64,000 nt of DNA from Myxococcus xanthus (GTDB taxonomy: Bacteria > Myxococcota > Myxococcia > Myxococcales > Myxococcaceae). The notes below the pieces were generated by a model that was not told the DNA's origin, searched no databases, and worked only from the letters and a program-made list of their open reading frames with translations. Numbering within the stretch: position 1 is the first letter of the stretch; each line of letters starts with the position of its first letter. The DNA lies in assembly GCF_006402735.1 (NCBI RefSeq), contig NZ_CP017174.1, positions 9,071,001-9,135,000 on the forward strand, given 5' to 3'. Shown one piece after another: positions 1-8,641 of the stretch. A program made the position numbers and the translations under genes.

Positions 1-787
1 TCAGCGCGAGATGCACGGCCCTGGCCGCGCCCTGGAGCGCGTTGCGTGCGGCCATCCGCTGTCCGCTGCTCATCCGCGCGTCCACGTTTCCGCCCAGCCC
101 AGCGGGGTCACCGGTTGGCCGGTCCACGCGGCCCGCCATGAAGGCGTAGAGCGCTTCGAGCCCCTCCAGGTAGCCGACGGGCGCCTGGGAGAACGCCTCG
201 TAGCCCATCACCTCCAGATGAAACGAGCGCAGGGGGCTGGAGCCATGCTGGCGGTTCCAGTGCTTCACGGCCTTGATGAGCGGTTTGAGCTTCTTGCCCG
301 CCCGCTCGTTCGCCGCGGTGCTCAGCTCCTTGTGAATCCGCGGGTTGGTGCGAATCCACCGCCCCGTGTTCCCCTCGGGAATGAGGAAGAGGTCCTGCGT
401 GGGGTGCTGGTAGGCGGGGACGACATCGAACTCGATGCCGGACGTCGTGAACTCCAGGTGCACGGAGTGCTGCTGGAGGATGGGCAGCTCCTTGTTCGGC
501 CAGGTCTCGTGAAGCGCCTGACGCACCCGCTTGAGCGCCGCATCGGGCGTCTCCGGAGGCGTGGAGGATGCCCGCCCCACCACCGTGAAGATGTCGATGT
601 CGTGCAGCGGCCGGATGGCGGTGCTCCGGCTGTAGGAGCCCGACAGGAACGACGTCTCGCACCCCGCGAGTCTCCGGCTCAGCGCCTCGCGAACCAGCGT
701 GTGCTGCCTGCTGACCTCGTCCCGCTGTCCCTCGGTCAACTCCAGTGAGCTGATGAACCGCTCCAGTGCCTCGCCGACACTCCACAT
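1..787 (-). CDS. CD-NTase (cGAS/DncV-like) nucleotidyltransferase, C-terminus cut by window edge
   Basis: This reading frame is open from an ATG at 787 to the left edge (262 codons), so the stop lies outside the window. Residues 50-70 carry GSYSRSTAI followed by DIDIF. This is the GS...DxD nucleotidyltransferase core (G50-S51, D63, D65), with a third acidic residue at D121 in EFDVVPAY. Further on are KAVKHWN, SFHLEV and DPAGLGGNV, the arrangement known from CD-NTases of the SMODS/OAS class that make cyclic oligonucleotides in CBASS defence. A GGGAGG ribosome site lies about 8 bases before the ATG. It follows the short kinase by 90 bases on the same strand and is probably co-transcribed with it. 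The family call is strong. The nucleotide product and any effector cannot be seen. An alternative is a stand-alone Pol-beta-like nucleotidyltransferase. Confidence 0.82.
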   Translation of the reverse strand, partial: MWSVGEALERFISSLELTEGQRDEVSRQHTLVREALSRRLAGCETSFLSGSYSRSTAIRPLHDIDIFTVVGRASSTPPETPDAALKRVRQALHETWPNKELPILQQHSVHLEFTTSGIEFDVVPAYQHPTQDLFLIPEGNTGRWIRTNPRIHKELSTAANERAGKKLKPLIKAVKHWNRQHGSSPLRSFHLEVMGYEAFSQAPVGYLEGLEALYAFMAGRVDRPTGDPAGLGGNVDARMSSGQRMAARNALQGAARAVHLAL

Positions 788-877
788 GATGGCGCCTCCC
801 GCGCTGTCTTCCCCTGAGGACGCTCCCGGCGCGGAAAAGGCATCGCGGCCAGCGTGCTTTCCTGGAGGCAGCGCGGC

Positions 878-1735
878 TCAGCCCAGGCTGGAGGTCAGCG
901 CGAGCACGTCGGAGAGCGGGGGACGCTGTCCCGCCACCTTGTCGAGCATCCGCGAGACCATCGCGACGGTGGCCTCGGGCGCCACACCTTCGAGCCACTG
1001 CATGGGCGGGCGCTCCACCACATGCTGGTACATCAGCTCGCGCTCGGCCTCGCCGGGGAACGGCAGCCGCCCGGCGAGCATCTGGAACCAGAGGACGCCC
1101 AGGGCATAGACGTCCACCTCGGGCCCCACCCGCTTGGCGCTCACCCACTGCTCCGGCGCCATGTAGTGCCGGCTCCCCAACAAGGCCTCTTCCACGGTCG
1201 ACAGCGGCAAGCGGGAGTCTGTCTCCGCTGGCTCAGCCATCCGCTTGGCGAGCCCAAGGTCCGACAGCCGGACGTCCATCACGCCCGGGGTGTCACACGC
1301 GAGCAGCACGTTGGCGGGCTTCAAGTCCCGGTGGATCCAGCCTCGCGCGTGGAGCAGGGACAGCACCTCCGCGAGCTGGTGGACGACGCGCGCGCAGTCA
1401 GCCGCCGCGAAGCGGCCTCCCTCCGCCGCGAGCCCCTGCTCCAAATCTCGCGGCAGCCACTCCAGGACGAGGTAGGGATGCCGCTCCTCGATGAGGCCGA
1501 ACGCCAGCCCCCGCACCAGATGCGCGTGCCGCAAGGCCAGCAGCGACTGCGCCTCCTGAAGGAAGCGCGCCACCATCTCCGCGTGAACGCCCCACCGGGC
1601 CGCGAGCACCTTGATGGCGACCCGCCCTCCGTTGGCGTCGTGGCCCTCGTAGACATCGCTCGTCGCCCCCACCGCGGCCCGGCGTCCGATGCGGTATGCC
1701 CCCGCCAGGGTCCCTTGCGGCAACATGCCAGACAC
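878..1735 (-). CDS. Short Hanks-type serine/threonine protein kinase
   Basis: The protein is essentially a bare kinase domain of 285 residues with no transmembrane or sensor part, so it should be cytoplasmic. Visible motifs are VAIK (K42), HRDLKPAN (135-142) and MAPE (about 192-195). The metal-binding motif is DLG (159-161) instead of DFG. The glycine loop near residues 19-30 (RAAVGATSDVYE) lacks the usual GxGxxG, so activity may be weak or atypical. The start is a GTG six bases after the sigma factor stop; an ATG three codons later at 1726 is equally possible. The gene sits between the sigma factor and the CD-NTase gene and probably acts on one of its operon partners. Confidence 0.9.
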   Translation of the reverse strand: MSGMLPQGTLAGAYRIGRRAAVGATSDVYEGHDANGGRVAIKVLAARWGVHAEMVARFLQEAQSLLALRHAHLVRGLAFGLIEERHPYLVLEWLPRDLEQGLAAEGGRFAAADCARVVHQLAEVLSLLHARGWIHRDLKPANVLLACDTPGVMDVRLSDLGLAKRMAEPAETDSRLPLSTVEEALLGSRHYMAPEQWVSAKRVGPEVDVYALGVLWFQMLAGRLPFPGEAERELMYQHVVERPPMQWLEGVAPEATVAMVSRMLDKVAGQRPPLSDVLALTSSLG

Positions 1736-1741
1736 GCCCCA

Positions 1742-2518
1742 TCAAGTACGGGTGGAGGGCTTGAGCGCACGCAACCGCGCCACCCAGTCCAAGGCCTCCC
1801 GCAGTTCGCCCGCGCATGACGGGTACTCCGCGATGAAGGCCTCCATGTTCAGTCCCGCATCCCTCCGGCGGAAGTACACCGCCAACGCGGCGCTCACGTC
1901 GGTGTCGTCGTGGATGGGACTCGCCTCGCCCCGCATCTGCTGCCGCAGCGTGCTCATGCCCCGCTGCAACAGCGATGACACGGCGGCATGTGACTTCTCC
2001 ATCCGCAGCGAGGCCTCTTCCACGGTGAGTTCCTCCAACCAGAAGAGCGAGAAGGCCTCACGCTGGTCCGGTGTCAGGAGCGCGAACTTCGTCAGCAACC
2101 TGCGCCAGTCCTCGTGATGGGCGGTGACCTGGCTCGGCGTCCGCTCCTGGGAGGGGACGGCCTCGGACTCCTCTCCGGCGGGTATCATCCCCCCGGGGAC
2201 GTACTTCGTCTCTCTCGCCTCCGCGCGGATGACGTCCATGGACTGCGTGAAGACGACCTGCTTGAGCCAGGTGACCCACTCCCCCTCCGTCTGGCCTCGG
2301 AAGGACGCCAGCTTCTCGAAGGCGCGCAGCGCGGATTGCTGGAAGATGTCTGAGGGGCGCGTGGCCCCCTGGAGCCCCAGGGCAGGGCTCTTGGACGCAT
2401 GTCGCTCCAACGCCGTCCAGCTCTGGCGAAACAACGCATCCATCGCCGCGTGCTCGCCGGCCCGTGCCCGCCGGAGCAGCTCTTCGAATGACGCTCCCTC
2501 AGTGGATAGCGGAACCAT
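1742..2518 (-). CDS. ECF-type RNA polymerase sigma factor with C-terminal extension
   Basis: This 258-residue sigma-70 family protein has region 2 in its first half (the LRRARAGEHAAMDALF, FQQSALRAFEKLASFRG and WLKQVVFTQSMDVIR segments). Region 4 follows (LTPDQREAFSLFWLEELTVEEASLRM, then a recognition helix). About 60 extra residues trail region 4, containing AFIAEYPSCAGELREAL. That resembles the xFLxxHPxxxxEL motif seen in planctomycete-type kinase/ECF systems (family knowledge, not tested). No anti-sigma gene is adjacent, so kinase control is the likely mode. The ATG at 2518 has GAGGGGG just upstream and is preferred over an upstream GTG at 2551. The upstream kinase stop is 13 bases away, indicating one transcript. 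Confidence 0.88.
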   Translation of the reverse strand: MVPLSTEGASFEELLRRARAGEHAAMDALFRQSWTALERHASKSPALGLQGATRPSDIFQQSALRAFEKLASFRGQTEGEWVTWLKQVVFTQSMDVIRAEARETKYVPGGMIPAGEESEAVPSQERTPSQVTAHHEDWRRLLTKFALLTPDQREAFSLFWLEELTVEEASLRMEKSHAAVSSLLQRGMSTLRQQMRGEASPIHDDTDVSAALAVYFRRRDAGLNMEAFIAEYPSCAGELREALDWVARLRALKPSTRT

Positions 2519-2531
2519 CACATCCCCCTCG

Positions 2532-5500
2532 TTATGGCGTGTTGTCTTCACATGACAGGGCTCGGAAGCGCACGTCCTCCGGGTCCTGCGCCAGGAAACG
2601 CTTCACCAGGGTACACCGCCGCTGACGCGACGCCTGCCCCTCGCCATCCTGTCCCATGGCGCGCCCCACGTCCTCGCTGCCCTGGAGCGCGCCTGCGTAC
2701 ATGAGGGCGAACCGCTTGTTGGGGGGCTCTCCCTCGAGCAACTCCTGACCCAACCGCCGTGCCTCGGCGTAGCTCGCCGCCGCCTCGGCCAGACGACGCC
2801 TCTCGAAGTGCAGCCGTCCCTCCGCCACCAGGGTCCGCCCCAAGGTCCAACGAAAGAACTGCTCGCCACCTCGAACAGCGAAGCATTGCTCCGCGGTCCG
2901 CCGCGCCCTGCGGAGGAGTTGCTCCGCGGCAGCGAACTCCCCGGCCTGGATGGCAACCTCGCCCCGCTGCGCGAGCGCCACCGCTAGCAGCGCCTCGTTG
3001 TAGGGTTCAGTGTTCAGCTCGTGCAGCGCGATGGCGCGGTTGAACAGGGCGGCGGCCTCCTCCAGGCGCCCCTTCGCCCATTCGAGCTCCGCGCGCTCCG
3101 ACAGGCTCACCGCGAGGCTTCGCCGGGCATCAACCGCGGAGGCCCCCTCCAGAGGCTGCGCCTCCATGTATCGCAGGGACGCCAGAAGGTGCACACCCGC
3201 CAGGTCCCAGTCTCCACGCGCCATGGCGACCTTGCCCAGCTTGGAGTCGTTGAGCGCGAGTTCCCATTGCAGGTCTTCGTCAGCGGGCCAGTCGCCGAGC
3301 CCGGCGCGAATCGTTCGAAGCGCACCGGTCAACCGGCTTTCGGCTTCGGCCAGGGAGCCGTCGTAGTAGGCAACATCCCCCAGCCGGTGAGTGACGCGAA
3401 TGGAGGCCAGGCGCGCCTCACGCCGCGCCTGCTCGGACATCGGCAAAGACGCCAGGGACACATTCAGGTCCATCAGCAGCTTGTGACGGAGGGCGAGCGT
3501 GTGGGCCAACCGGCTCAAGTTCCAATCCGCTCCCCCAGAGATGCTGTCGGCCACCTGGACGAGCCGCCGGAGGTTCGCCTCCGCATGTTGCCGCTCCTGC
3601 TCGGCCCGCACCGCGTAGAAGAGGATCGCCACGCTCGCGAGCGCCGCCAGCCCCAGGAGGAGCCGCCGGCGGTGGACGCGACGACGGGACAGTCGCTCCG
3701 CCGCCCGGAGGAAGTCCTGAGCGCGTTGGCTGAGGGCGGGCGCGTCCCAGCGGACTGGGGTGTCGAAGCCTCGCCGGTAGTGCTCCAGCAACGTCCCGGT
3801 GGGGAGCCCCTCCAGAGGCCGCCGCGCCTGCTCCCAGGCGCTCGCCACACCTTCCAGGTCCGACTGCCGCTCCAATAGGACTCGCTCCTGCTCCAGCCAG
3901 GACGCGAGCGATGGAACCCGGTGCAGCAAGGTCTCATGCACCAGCTCCACACGCTGGAGGGACGGAGTGACCTCCCCCGAGAGCATGATGAGTCGAAGTC
4001 CCGCGTGCTCCGAGGGGGACGGCCCCGACGGGATTCCAGACAGCCGATGGAGCACCTCTTCGGCCAGGGCGTCATTTCCCGCCGCCGCGAGCACGTCTTT
4101 CCGGGAACGAGGGCGGCGTGTATCCGCCGTGCCGCGCCCCACCTGCACCAACTCCAGGAGGAGCCACTTCGCCCGCTGCTTGCCCTCCACGCCCAGTCGC
4201 TCCAGCAGCGCCTCCGCCTGGAGGGCCAGCGCCCCTCCGACGCCCCCCAGCCGCTCGTAGTGCTCGTGCGTCAGCGGCGCGCCTCCGCTGAGCGTCCACA
4301 TGCTCTGCAAGGTGTGCCCCAGCAATGGGAGGCGTCCGCCTTCGCTCCGGACGTCCCGCACCATCCGCTCGGCGAGCCCCTCGCTGAGCCGAAGCCTCGC
4401 ACGGCTCGCCATCCCCAGGACGACCTGCGACAAGGCCTCGTCGCCCATGGGCAGCAGCGGAAGACGAGCCGCGGCGTGGAGGTGGTGCGGGAGCGAAGGC
4501 ATCTGCTCGATCCGGTGGATGAAGTCGCTGCGAAGGCTCGTGAAGAGCCGCAGCGGCGTCTCCGGCGCGGCGAGCGCGGTCGAAAGCAAGGCATCCACCG
4601 CTGCCAGTTCGGCGCTGCCCAACGTGAACAACTCCTCCATCGGCTCCAGGACCAGGAGGAGACGGCACGCCTTGGGCGTATGCGCCGTGACGAAATCGTG
4701 GAGGGCGACCGGACCGCTCCGAAGGGACGCCTCGATGTCGTCGCGCAGCCCGGCGACGCCAACGGCCGCATACGCGGCGGAGAGCGCCTCCGCGAGGTGA
4801 CGCAGCGGCGTATCCGAAGGCCGCATGGTGGCGATGAGCCATCGTGGCCCCGCGTCGGAAGACAGCGTCTTCAGCTCCGGCAGCAGCGCGGCCTGGATGA
4901 GCGAGGACTTCCCAACCCCGCTCGGCCCCTCCATCTGCACCCAGCGCAGGGTCCCCAGCCGCGCCTCCTCCACGCGTTCGAGCAACGCCCGGGTCTCCTC
5001 CTTCCGGCCGAAGAAGAGCTCCGCGTGCGCCTCCGTGAAGGGCGCGAGGCCAGGGACCGGACACACGTCCGCCTCCCACGTCCAGGAGCGCTCGAACATG
5101 GCACGGCAACGCTTCATGTCGGGGCGCGCCGCGGGCTGCTTCTCCAGCATGTCCGCGACGAACGAGGCAAGCGCCGCGGGCACGGCCGGCACGAACTGCT
5201 TCAGGGACGGCGGCACCTCACGCTGATGCGCGGCCATGACCAGCACCGGCTCGTCCGCGTCGAATGGAGCCCGGCCCGCGAGTAACTCGAAGAGGACGAC
5301 GCCCAACGCGTAGACATCCGCGGCCCCCTCCACCTTCGCGGCGCTCAGGAACTGCTCCGGCGCCATGTAACGGAACGTCCCGATGAGCGCGGCTTCGTGC
5401 GTATGGACCTGCGTGGCCTGCAGGTCCTCCGGGCCCTCCGGAACCTTGGCGATGCCGAAGTCCAGCAGCTTGACCTGATGGCCAGACGCCAGCGTGGGGT

Positions 5501-5915
5501 CCGGGCACAGGAAGATGTTCTCTGGCTTCAAATCCCGGTGGACGATGGCGTTGGCGTGAACATCCACCATGGTGGCGGCGATCTGCTCACAGATGGCCAG
5601 GGCGGAGGACAATGGAATGCTCGACTGAGCTTGCATCCACTGCCTGAGCGACTGGCCCTGCAAGTGCTCCATGACCAGATACGCTGTGTCGTCGACGCGG
5701 TCGAAATGGAGGATGCGGACGACGCCCGGATGCTCGAGCAGCGCCAGTGCCCGTGCCTCTCGAAGGAAGCGCGCCAAGCGCTGTGGGTTCTCCTTCGCCG
5801 CCGAGGAGGACAGCACCTTCAAGGCCACCTGATTGCCCACGCTCTCGTGGACCGCCGCGAAGACCTGTCCCATGCCACCACTGCCGATCAGGCGCAGCAG
5901 CCGATAGGGGCCCAT
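2532..5915 (-). CDS. Membrane Ser/Thr kinase fused to STAND-type ATPase and TPR-like repeats
   Basis: Numbered from the ATG at 5915 the protein has about 1127 residues. The order is a Hanks kinase domain (glycine loop GSGGMGQV near 11-18, K33, HRDLKPEN 126-133, DFG 152-154, APE) and a P-loop ATPase of novel-STAND type (Walker A GPSGVGKSS at about 330-338, acidic LLVLEPMEE further on). A basic stretch and one transmembrane helix follow near residues 750-770, then an alpha-helical TPR-like tail. The kinase and ATPase should face the cytoplasm and the repeats the periplasm. It heads the operon with the sigma factor, second kinase and CD-NTase. Function as a sensor-switch is inferred. A TTG eight codons upstream (5939) is an alternative start; neither start has a clear ribosome site. 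Confidence 0.9.
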   Translation of the reverse strand: MGPYRLLRLIGSGGMGQVFAAVHESVGNQVALKVLSSSAAKENPQRLARFLREARALALLEHPGVVRILHFDRVDDTAYLVMEHLQGQSLRQWMQAQSSIPLSSALAICEQIAATMVDVHANAIVHRDLKPENIFLCPDPTLASGHQVKLLDFGIAKVPEGPEDLQATQVHTHEAALIGTFRYMAPEQFLSAAKVEGAADVYALGVVLFELLAGRAPFDADEPVLVMAAHQREVPPSLKQFVPAVPAALASFVADMLEKQPAARPDMKRCRAMFERSWTWEADVCPVPGLAPFTEAHAELFFGRKEETRALLERVEEARLGTLRWVQMEGPSGVGKSSLIQAALLPELKTLSSDAGPRWLIATMRPSDTPLRHLAEALSAAYAAVGVAGLRDDIEASLRSGPVALHDFVTAHTPKACRLLLVLEPMEELFTLGSAELAAVDALLSTALAAPETPLRLFTSLRSDFIHRIEQMPSLPHHLHAAARLPLLPMGDEALSQVVLGMASRARLRLSEGLAERMVRDVRSEGGRLPLLGHTLQSMWTLSGGAPLTHEHYERLGGVGGALALQAEALLERLGVEGKQRAKWLLLELVQVGRGTADTRRPRSRKDVLAAAGNDALAEEVLHRLSGIPSGPSPSEHAGLRLIMLSGEVTPSLQRVELVHETLLHRVPSLASWLEQERVLLERQSDLEGVASAWEQARRPLEGLPTGTLLEHYRRGFDTPVRWDAPALSQRAQDFLRAAERLSRRRVHRRRLLLGLAALASVAILFYAVRAEQERQHAEANLRRLVQVADSISGGADWNLSRLAHTLALRHKLLMDLNVSLASLPMSEQARREARLASIRVTHRLGDVAYYDGSLAEAESRLTGALRTIRAGLGDWPADEDLQWELALNDSKLGKVAMARGDWDLAGVHLLASLRYMEAQPLEGASAVDARRSLAVSLSERAELEWAKGRLEEAAALFNRAIALHELNTEPYNEALLAVALAQRGEVAIQAGEFAAAEQLLRRARRTAEQCFAVRGGEQFFRWTLGRTLVAEGRLHFERRRLAEAAASYAEARRLGQELLEGEPPNKRFALMYAGALQGSEDVGRAMGQDGEGQASRQRRCTLVKRFLAQDPEDVRFRALSCEDNTP

Positions 5916-5990
5916 CCGGGTTGGAGCTGACTGAATCAAGACTGCGAGAGCCTGCGCCGCATGGGCATTTCCAGTCCAGTCCTTGACACC

Positions 5991-6013
5991 TCTGGATTCA
6001 CGCTCAATCCAGA
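5991..6013. promoter_or_regulatory. Inverted repeat between divergent genes, candidate operator
   Basis: TCTGGATT (5991-5998) and AATCCAGA (6006-6013) are perfect inverted arms around a 7-base spacer. They lie in the 180-base region between the kinase operon and the divergent Rpn-type gene. A TTGACA hexamer sits just before it at 5983-5988, but no good -10 follows at 16-18 bases. The position favours an operator over a terminator. Confidence 0.4.
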
Positions 6014-6095
6014 AACCAAGCCAGGGTCTTCCGCACCCCGCCTGTACTTACGAAGGAGCCCTTGTCAGCCCCTACCTTTAGGGTCTCTACACTTC

Positions 6096-6947
6096 ATGAC
6101 CACCGTCTTCGACCTCATCCTGCGCAGGCTGGTGCAAGGCCATCCCGAGCAACTGTTGCTGCTCCTCTTCGGTGGCCAGCCCCCGGACTTCATCAGAATG
6201 GCGGACTCCAGCCTTCCACAGTCCGAGCTGCGCGCGGACACGGTCATAGTCGTGGAAGCCCATGGAGCGCGCTTCGCGGTGGACGTTGAAATCCAGGCCC
6301 AGGCAGACCCGCACTTCGCGGCGCGACTGCTCGACTACACAGTCCGCATCCACCGCCGGGAAAAACTCCCCGTGCTTCCGGTCGCCATCTACCTCACGCC
6401 TGAGGCAGAGGGTTCGCCACCTCCATATGGTTTCGAGTGCCCCGGAATCCGCGTCCTCACCTTCGACTTCCAGGTGGTCCGCCTTTGGGAAGTGGACTAC
6501 CTCCAGCCCACCCTGCAAACGGCTGCCGCCCTGCTTCCCCTCTCTGTCCTGGAATCATGCACGGGGCCCGAACGAATCGCCTGGGCCGAGTCCCGGATCC
6601 GTCAGGCACCGAGCCTTTCGACGGAGGAACGCCTAGACTTGCTCGTGGTACTCGGCACGCTGGCATCCCGCCGGTTCGGGCAGGACAGGCTCAGTCATCG
6701 CCTGAGGGACATCATGATTGATTCACCGTTCTGGGAAGAGCAACGCGCGAAGGAGAGAACCCGCCTTTGGAGTCAGCTCCTGCTGACCTTCGCCGAAGCC
6801 CGAGGCCTTACGCTTCCTTCCGATGCCAGTGAGTTGCTCGCACTGTTGGACGCGCCCGCCCTCGAGTCCCTCGTCAACAAGGCCGTCACCACCCCGGACA
6901 TCGCGGCCACCGAGCTGCGCGCCATCCTCACGCGCCAGGGCCACTGA
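6096..6947 (+). CDS. Rpn/PD-(D/E)XK-type putative nuclease-transposase family protein
   Basis: A 283-residue soluble protein begins MTTVFDLILRRLVQGHPEQL. It then shows a segment reading VVEAHGARFAVDVEIQAQ, followed by a helix with ARLLDYTVRIHRR. An acidic residue followed by an ExQ-type motif is the pattern of the Rpn (recombination-promoting nuclease, YhgA-like) PD-(D/E)XK families. The C-terminal half is helical and lacks recognisable motifs. The ATG at 6096 was chosen because the family N-terminus begins there and the upstream in-frame residues look like untranslated DNA. It is transcribed away from the kinase operon and ends 9 bases from the convergent permease gene. Nuclease activity is inferred from the family only. 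Confidence 0.65.
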   Translation: MTTVFDLILRRLVQGHPEQLLLLLFGGQPPDFIRMADSSLPQSELRADTVIVVEAHGARFAVDVEIQAQADPHFAARLLDYTVRIHRREKLPVLPVAIYLTPEAEGSPPPYGFECPGIRVLTFDFQVVRLWEVDYLQPTLQTAAALLPLSVLESCTGPERIAWAESRIRQAPSLSTEERLDLLVVLGTLASRRFGQDRLSHRLRDIMIDSPFWEEQRAKERTRLWSQLLLTFAEARGLTLPSDASELLALLDAPALESLVNKAVTTPDIAATELRAILTRQGH

Positions 6948-6956
6948 ACCCGCCCG

Positions 6957-7766
6957 CTACTCCTTCACCGCCCCCGCCGTAAGCCCGGACACAATCCGCC
7001 GCTGGAACAGCACCGTGAGCGCCACCAGGGGCAGCGTGGCCACCACGGAGGCCGCGGCAATCTCCCCCCAGGGCTCACGGTACTCGCTGGCGAACAGGCT
7101 GATGGCCACGGGCACGGTGCGCTTCTCCGGCGTGGAGAGGAACGTCAGCGCGTAGAGGAATTCATTCCACGCGAAGATGAAGACAAGAATGGCCGTCGTC
7201 GCCAGCCCCGGCGCGGCCAGGGGCAGCAACACCTGCCGGAAGGCCTGGAACGGCGTGCAGCCATCCACGCGCGCGGCGCGGTAGAGCTCGTCGGGCAGCG
7301 CCCGGAAGAACGACGTCAGCACCCACAGCGTCAGGGGTAAGGCAAACGTCGCATACGGCAATGCCAGTCCCACCAGGCTGTCTCGCAGCCCCACCGTGCG
7401 TAGAATCAGATACAGCGGACTCACCGTGGCAATCGGCGGGAACATGCTCACTGCCAGCGCCGCGCTCAGCAGCAACCCCTTGCCACGGAACTCCAGCTTC
7501 GCCAGGGCGAACGCCGCCGCGGCGCCCACCGTGAGACAGAAGCCCGTGGTCAGCGCCGCCACCACCAGCGAGTTCAACACCACGCGCAGGAAGGGCCGCC
7601 CCCACAGGACGCTCGCGTAGTTCTCCAGCGTCAGGTGCGAGGGCCACGGCCGGGTCAGCTCGCCATCCGGCCACAGGCTCGTCAGCACCTGCCAGCAGAA
7701 GGGCCCCAGGAAGAAGGTCAGGAACGCCACCACCGCCAGCGCGGTGCCCAGTCCCGGCCTCTTCAT
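6957..7766 (-). CDS. Carbohydrate ABC transporter permease (MalG-like)
   Basis: A 269-residue inner-membrane protein has about six hydrophobic helices. The conserved permease EAA-loop region reads ELYRAARVDGCTPFQAFRQVLLPLAAPGL, which contacts the ATPase. The family is the CUT1 sugar permeases (MalG/UgpE). The ATG at 7766 overlaps the stop of the partner permease as TGATG, so the two are translationally coupled. The frame stays open well upstream, but that part reads as an out-of-frame copy of the partner gene. No ATP-binding subunit gene is next to it, so the ATPase must be encoded elsewhere. Confidence 0.93.
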   Translation of the reverse strand: MKRPGLGTALAVVAFLTFFLGPFCWQVLTSLWPDGELTRPWPSHLTLENYASVLWGRPFLRVVLNSLVVAALTTGFCLTVGAAAAFALAKLEFRGKGLLLSAALAVSMFPPIATVSPLYLILRTVGLRDSLVGLALPYATFALPLTLWVLTSFFRALPDELYRAARVDGCTPFQAFRQVLLPLAAPGLATTAILVFIFAWNEFLYALTFLSTPEKRTVPVAISLFASEYREPWGEIAAASVVATLPLVALTVLFQRRIVSGLTAGAVKE

Positions 7767-8641
7767 CACGCCGCCTCCTCTCGCCCCAACAGCCGCAGCC
7801 ACACCGCCGCCAGCAACACCACGCACAGGAAGGTCGCCACCGACAGCGTGCTCCCGTACCCGAAGTCCCCTGAACGCATCAGCGTCTTGTACGCGTAGAT
7901 GCTCAGCGTCTCCGTCGTGTTCGCCGGCCCGCCCTCCGTCAGCACGTAGATGGCGTCGAACACCCGGAACGCATCGAGCGAACGGAACAGCAACGCCAAC
8001 AGCAGCGCCGGTTTGAGCAGCGGCAGCGTTATCGAGACAAAGGTCCGCCACGGCGAGGCCCCGTCCACCCGCGCCGCCTTGTACAGGTCCTCGGAGATGC
8101 CTTGCAGGCCCGCGAGCACCAACAGCGCCACGAAGGGCGTCGTCTTCCACACGTCCACCAGGATGGCCGCGTGCAACGCATACCCTGGTGCCCCCAACCA
8201 GTTGATGTCCTGCCCGGGCAACAGCCGGTTGATGACGCCGTACTCGGGGTTGAACATCCACGCCCACAGCCGAGCGCTCACCACGGTGGGAATCGCCCAC
8301 GGCACCAGCACCGACGCGCGCAGCAGCCCCCTTCCAGGGAACGCCTTCTGGAGCAGCAACGCCAGCGGCACCGCGAGCAGCAACTCCACCGTCACCGCCA
8401 CCGCCGTGAAGTACGCCGTGTTTCCCAGCGCCGCCCAGAAGCGCGAGTCCCCCATCAGGTACGCGTAGTTCTCCAGCCCCGTGAAGCGCCGCTCGCCGAA
8501 GACGAGGATGAAGCGGTGCAGGCTCAGCCACACCGCGGCGAGGATGGGGTACAGCGCCACGCCCCCCAACACCAGCACCGCCGGCGCCACCAGCAGGTAC
8601 GCCTGCCTCCGCTCCCGCGCCAGCGAGCCCCTTGGATTCAT
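7766..8641 (-). CDS. Carbohydrate ABC transporter permease (MalF/UgpA-like)
   Basis: This is the first permease of a CUT1-type sugar importer, 291 residues from the ATG at 8641. It has an N-terminal helix (AYLLVAPAVLVLGGVALYP) and the EAA-loop DLYKAARVDGASPWRTF about two thirds along. A further 15 in-frame residues upstream (to 8686) are glycine-rich and probably not translated. It lies between the solute-binding lipoprotein (118 bases upstream) and the second permease (overlapping), on one strand, as is normal for an import operon. The substrate cannot be told from sequence; CUT1 systems take oligosaccharides or glycerol phosphate. Confidence 0.93.
   Translation of the reverse strand: MNPRGSLARERRQAYLLVAPAVLVLGGVALYPILAAVWLSLHRFILVFGERRFTGLENYAYLMGDSRFWAALGNTAYFTAVAVTVELLLAVPLALLLQKAFPGRGLLRASVLVPWAIPTVVSARLWAWMFNPEYGVINRLLPGQDINWLGAPGYALHAAILVDVWKTTPFVALLVLAGLQGISEDLYKAARVDGASPWRTFVSITLPLLKPALLLALLFRSLDAFRVFDAIYVLTEGGPANTTETLSIYAYKTLMRSGDFGYGSTLSVATFLCVVLLAAVWLRLLGREEAA

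Noticed and set aside
108..1148. Long minus-strand frame spanning the CD-NTase and kinase genes
   Set aside because: It lies in another frame of two genes with clear motifs. Its product is Ala/Gly/Arg-rich with no recognisable domain.
3921..5285. Plus-strand frame of 454 codons over the kinase-STAND gene
   Set aside because: Antisense of a conserved gene. It is Arg/Gln/His-rich and typical of a high-GC shadow.
5983..6011. TTGACA as a promoter of the Rpn-type gene
   Set aside because: No acceptable -10 hexamer follows at 16-18 bases; AATCCA is too far from consensus.
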